Below are positions 13,679 through 15,510 of a stretch of 15,510 nt of DNA, one piece after another. How positions within the stretch are numbered: the stretch's first letter is position 1; each line of letters begins with the position of its first letter. Below the pieces are notes generated by a model. It did no database searches, was not told where the DNA came from, and saw only the letters and a program-made list of their open reading frames with translations. The stretch covers positions 1 to 15,510 of the forward strand of contig DATFGL010000140.1 in the NCBI GenBank assembly GCA_035249465.1, in the 5' to 3' direction. The translations under genes were made by a program, and so were the position numbers. This stretch comes from 66-474 sp035249465. Its GTDB lineage: Bacteria > Pseudomonadota > Gammaproteobacteria > Xanthomonadales > Rhodanobacteraceae.

Positions 13679-15037
13679 GTGTCGAGCGTTTATCCATCAC
13701 CGCAAAGCCGGATGCCGGGATCGTCGCGGCCCCTGCTCGCGGATGCGTCACCGCAACGCGCGATCGCGTGGCGCGAGGGCCGAGCGGTGACGGTCAGTCA
13801 ATTCCTGGGCGATGTCAGCGCATTGGCTGCGCGCCTTCCGGTGGCGCAGGCGGCGGTCAATCTGTGTGAAGACCGGTACGCGTTCCTGGTCGCTTTCGCT
13901 GCGTTGCTGGCGCGTGGGCAAACCAACCTGCTGCCGCCGTCGCGTGCCGCGCACGCCATCGACGAAACGCTGGCCGCGCATCCGGACAGCTACACGCTGG
14001 GGGATGCCGATCTCGATCCGGCGCCGCCAGACTATCTGCGCTTCACGCCAGATGCGGAGGACGCCCTAGCGGGCCACGCGGCGTCGATCGCCGAAACGGC
14101 GCTGGCAGCGATCGGTTACACCTCCGGTTCGACCGGCGTACCGCGCGCCAACCCCAAGCGTTGGGACAAGCTGACGATCTCGACCGGGCACAACGATGCG
14201 CTGTTGCGCGCGCTTGCCGGTGGCGATTACCACGTGGTGGCGACCGTGCCGCCGCAGCACATGTACGGGCTGGAATTTTCCGTTTTGCTGCCCTTGTTCG
14301 GGCGCGCGTCGGTGTGCGCGGGCAAGCCGTTCTTCGCGGCCGACATTGCGGCTTCGCTCCAGCAACTGCCTGAGCCCCGCATCCTCGTGACCACGCCGGT
14401 CCACTTGCGCGCGCTGCTCGGTTCCGAACACCCGCTGCCGCGGATCTCGGGCATCGTTTCCGCTACCGCGCCGCTTGCGCGCCATCTTGCGCTCGACGCC
14501 GAGGCGTGTTACGGCGCGCCGGTCCAGGAAGTGTTCGGTTCCACCGAAACCTGCGTGATCGCGCACCGCCGCACCGCGCGCGAGGGTGCCTGGAAGCCTT
14601 ACCCCGGCGTGAGCGTGCATCCGCAACCGGATGGCACCCGCATCGAGGCGCCGCAACTGGCGCAGCCGGTGGTGTTGGCCGACATCGTGGAGCTGCTGGC
14701 CGACGGGCGCTACCGCCTGCGCGGGCGCAACACCGACCTTCTGGAAATCGCGGGCAAGCGCGCATCGCTGGGCGACCTGACGCACAAGTTGCTGGCGGTG
14801 CCGGGCGTGCGCGACGGCGTGGTGTTCCAGATGGACGAAACCGACGCGATGGGCGTGCATCGTATCGCCGCGCTGGTGGTCGCACCGGATCTGGATGCTG
14901 GCGCCATCCTTCGTGTCTTGCGGCGCGAAATCGATCCGGTGTTCCTGCCTCGTCCGCTGAAGCTGGTCGATACGCTGCCACGCGGCGAAACCGGCAAGTT
15001 GCCGCGCGCCGCCTTGCTCGCGGCGCTGAGCCGTTAA
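13679..15037 (+). CDS. AMP-forming acyl/aryl ligase (ANL superfamily), aryl-polyene starter-ligase-like
   Basis: A 452-residue adenylate-forming enzyme. The core motifs are YTSGSTGVPR (147-156, P-loop), VFGSTET (285-291), the YRLRGRNTDLLEIAGKR hinge region (345-361) and PRGETGK with the catalytic Lys440. The P-loop ends in Arg156 where many family members have Lys. The start is GTG at 13679, six bases after GGGGAG (13667-13672), a good ribosome site. The sequence style, especially GSTET followed by IAHRR and the compact length, resembles ligases that load an aromatic starter onto an acyl carrier protein in aryl-polyene or xanthomonadin synthesis (XanA2-like). That is an inference. No carrier protein, dehydratase or ketosynthase gene lies nearby, so it may act on another acid. 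Confidence 0.75.
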   Translation: MSSVYPSPQSRMPGSSRPLLADASPQRAIAWREGRAVTVSQFLGDVSALAARLPVAQAAVNLCEDRYAFLVAFAALLARGQTNLLPPSRAAHAIDETLAAHPDSYTLGDADLDPAPPDYLRFTPDAEDALAGHAASIAETALAAIGYTSGSTGVPRANPKRWDKLTISTGHNDALLRALAGGDYHVVATVPPQHMYGLEFSVLLPLFGRASVCAGKPFFAADIAASLQQLPEPRILVTTPVHLRALLGSEHPLPRISGIVSATAPLARHLALDAEACYGAPVQEVFGSTETCVIAHRRTAREGAWKPYPGVSVHPQPDGTRIEAPQLAQPVVLADIVELLADGRYRLRGRNTDLLEIAGKRASLGDLTHKLLAVPGVRDGVVFQMDETDAMGVHRIAALVVAPDLDAGAILRVLRREIDPVFLPRPLKLVDTLPRGETGKLPRAALLAALSR

Positions 15038-15070
15038 CATGCACGGTCAATCCGTTGCGCAATGGCTTGC

Positions 15071-15510
15071 ATGAAAGTTCTGGTGATCGGCTCCGGCGGC
15101 CGCGAACACGCGCTGGCCTGGAAACTCGCGCAATCGCGGCGCGTCGACGAAGTGCTCGTCGCGCCTGGCAACGCCGGCACCGCTCGCGAGAAACGGGTGC
15201 GCAATGTCGATGTCGCGACGAACGACATCGAAGGCCTGCTGAAGCTCGCTCGCGACGACCACGTCGATCTGACGGTGGTCGGACCGGAAGCGCCGCTGGT
15301 CGCGGGGATCGTGGACAGGTTCCGCGCCGCCGGCTTGCGTTGTTTCGGACCGCGCAAGCTCGCGGCACAACTGGAAGGCTCGAAAGCCTTTGCCAAGGAT
15401 TTCCTGCTCCGCCACAACATCCCGACCGCTCGTTATGCGGTGTTCACGGAAATGAACCGCGCACTGGACTACATGCGGAAGCATGGCGCGCCGATCGTGA
15501 TCAAGGCCGA
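15071..15510 (+). CDS. purD: Phosphoribosylamine-glycine ligase, N-terminal part (cut by window end)
   Basis: The first 146 or so residues of GAR synthetase, which joins glycine to phosphoribosylamine in purine synthesis using ATP. The N-terminus MKVLVIGSGGREHALAWKL is the family signature. It is followed by APGNAGTA, VVGPEAPLVAGI, a GPRKLAAQLEGSKAFAKDF segment and the beginning of the ATP-grasp domain (HGAPIVIKA). The start at 15071 gives the canonical N-terminus; an in-frame ATG at 15062 would add MAC. It follows the ligase gene by 33 bases with no visible terminator or ribosome site between them. The coding frame is still open at the window end. Confidence 0.95.
   Translation, partial: MKVLVIGSGGREHALAWKLAQSRRVDEVLVAPGNAGTAREKRVRNVDVATNDIEGLLKLARDDHVDLTVVGPEAPLVAGIVDRFRAAGLRCFGPRKLAAQLEGSKAFAKDFLLRHNIPTARYAVFTEMNRALDYMRKHGAPIVIKA

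Overview
The window is high-GC DNA with densely packed, often overlapping genes. It looks like a chromosomal segment of a gammaproteobacterium of the Xanthomonadales/Lysobacterales type. This is inferred from the gene order (rsmB-fmt-def, then divergently a LysM gene, dprA, topA and tsaC), the protein sequences and the base composition. No marker in the window fixes a genus.

Region 1 (1-4775) is a surface-polysaccharide cassette. On the plus strand are the 3' end of a GDP-mannose 4,6-dehydratase gene (gmd) and an overlapping GDP-6-deoxy-4-keto-mannose reductase gene (rmd), which together should make GDP-D-rhamnose. Facing them on the minus strand, one base away, is a three-gene overlapping operon: a membrane GT39/ArnT-like glycosyltransferase followed by two tandemly duplicated GT4-like glycosyltransferases. 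Bases 4776-4943 hold no gene, only short inverted repeats that look like a dispersed repeat.

Region 2 (4944-7699, minus strand) is the housekeeping operon def-fmt-rsmB: N-terminal deformylation, initiator-tRNA formylation and 16S rRNA m5C967 methylation. It is read leftwards from a divergent intergenic region (7700-7896). That region also holds a plausible sigma70 promoter for the plus-strand gene.

Region 3 (7897-15510, plus strand) starts with a LysM secreted protein of the TsaP type (type IV pilus secretin-associated). It is closed by a clear intrinsic terminator. Next come a 266-bp inverted-repeat element (9093-9358), dprA, topA, tsaC, an orphan AMP-forming acyl/aryl ligase resembling aryl-polyene (xanthomonadin) starter ligases, and the 5' part of purD, cut by the window edge. 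DprA (transformation) and TsaP (type IV pili) fit a naturally competent, piliated lifestyle.

Most of the window is ordinary conserved chromosome. The most unusual feature is the 9093-9358 element: 20-bp terminal inverted repeats, a possible 4-bp target duplication and two long nested hairpins. It abuts the dprA start codon and may supply an alternative start. Secondary points of interest are a ten-unit KKxxx pentapeptide tail on a TopA that lacks zinc ribbons, the duplicated glycosyltransferases and the orphan ligase. I found no CRISPR array, tRNA, rRNA or phage genes.
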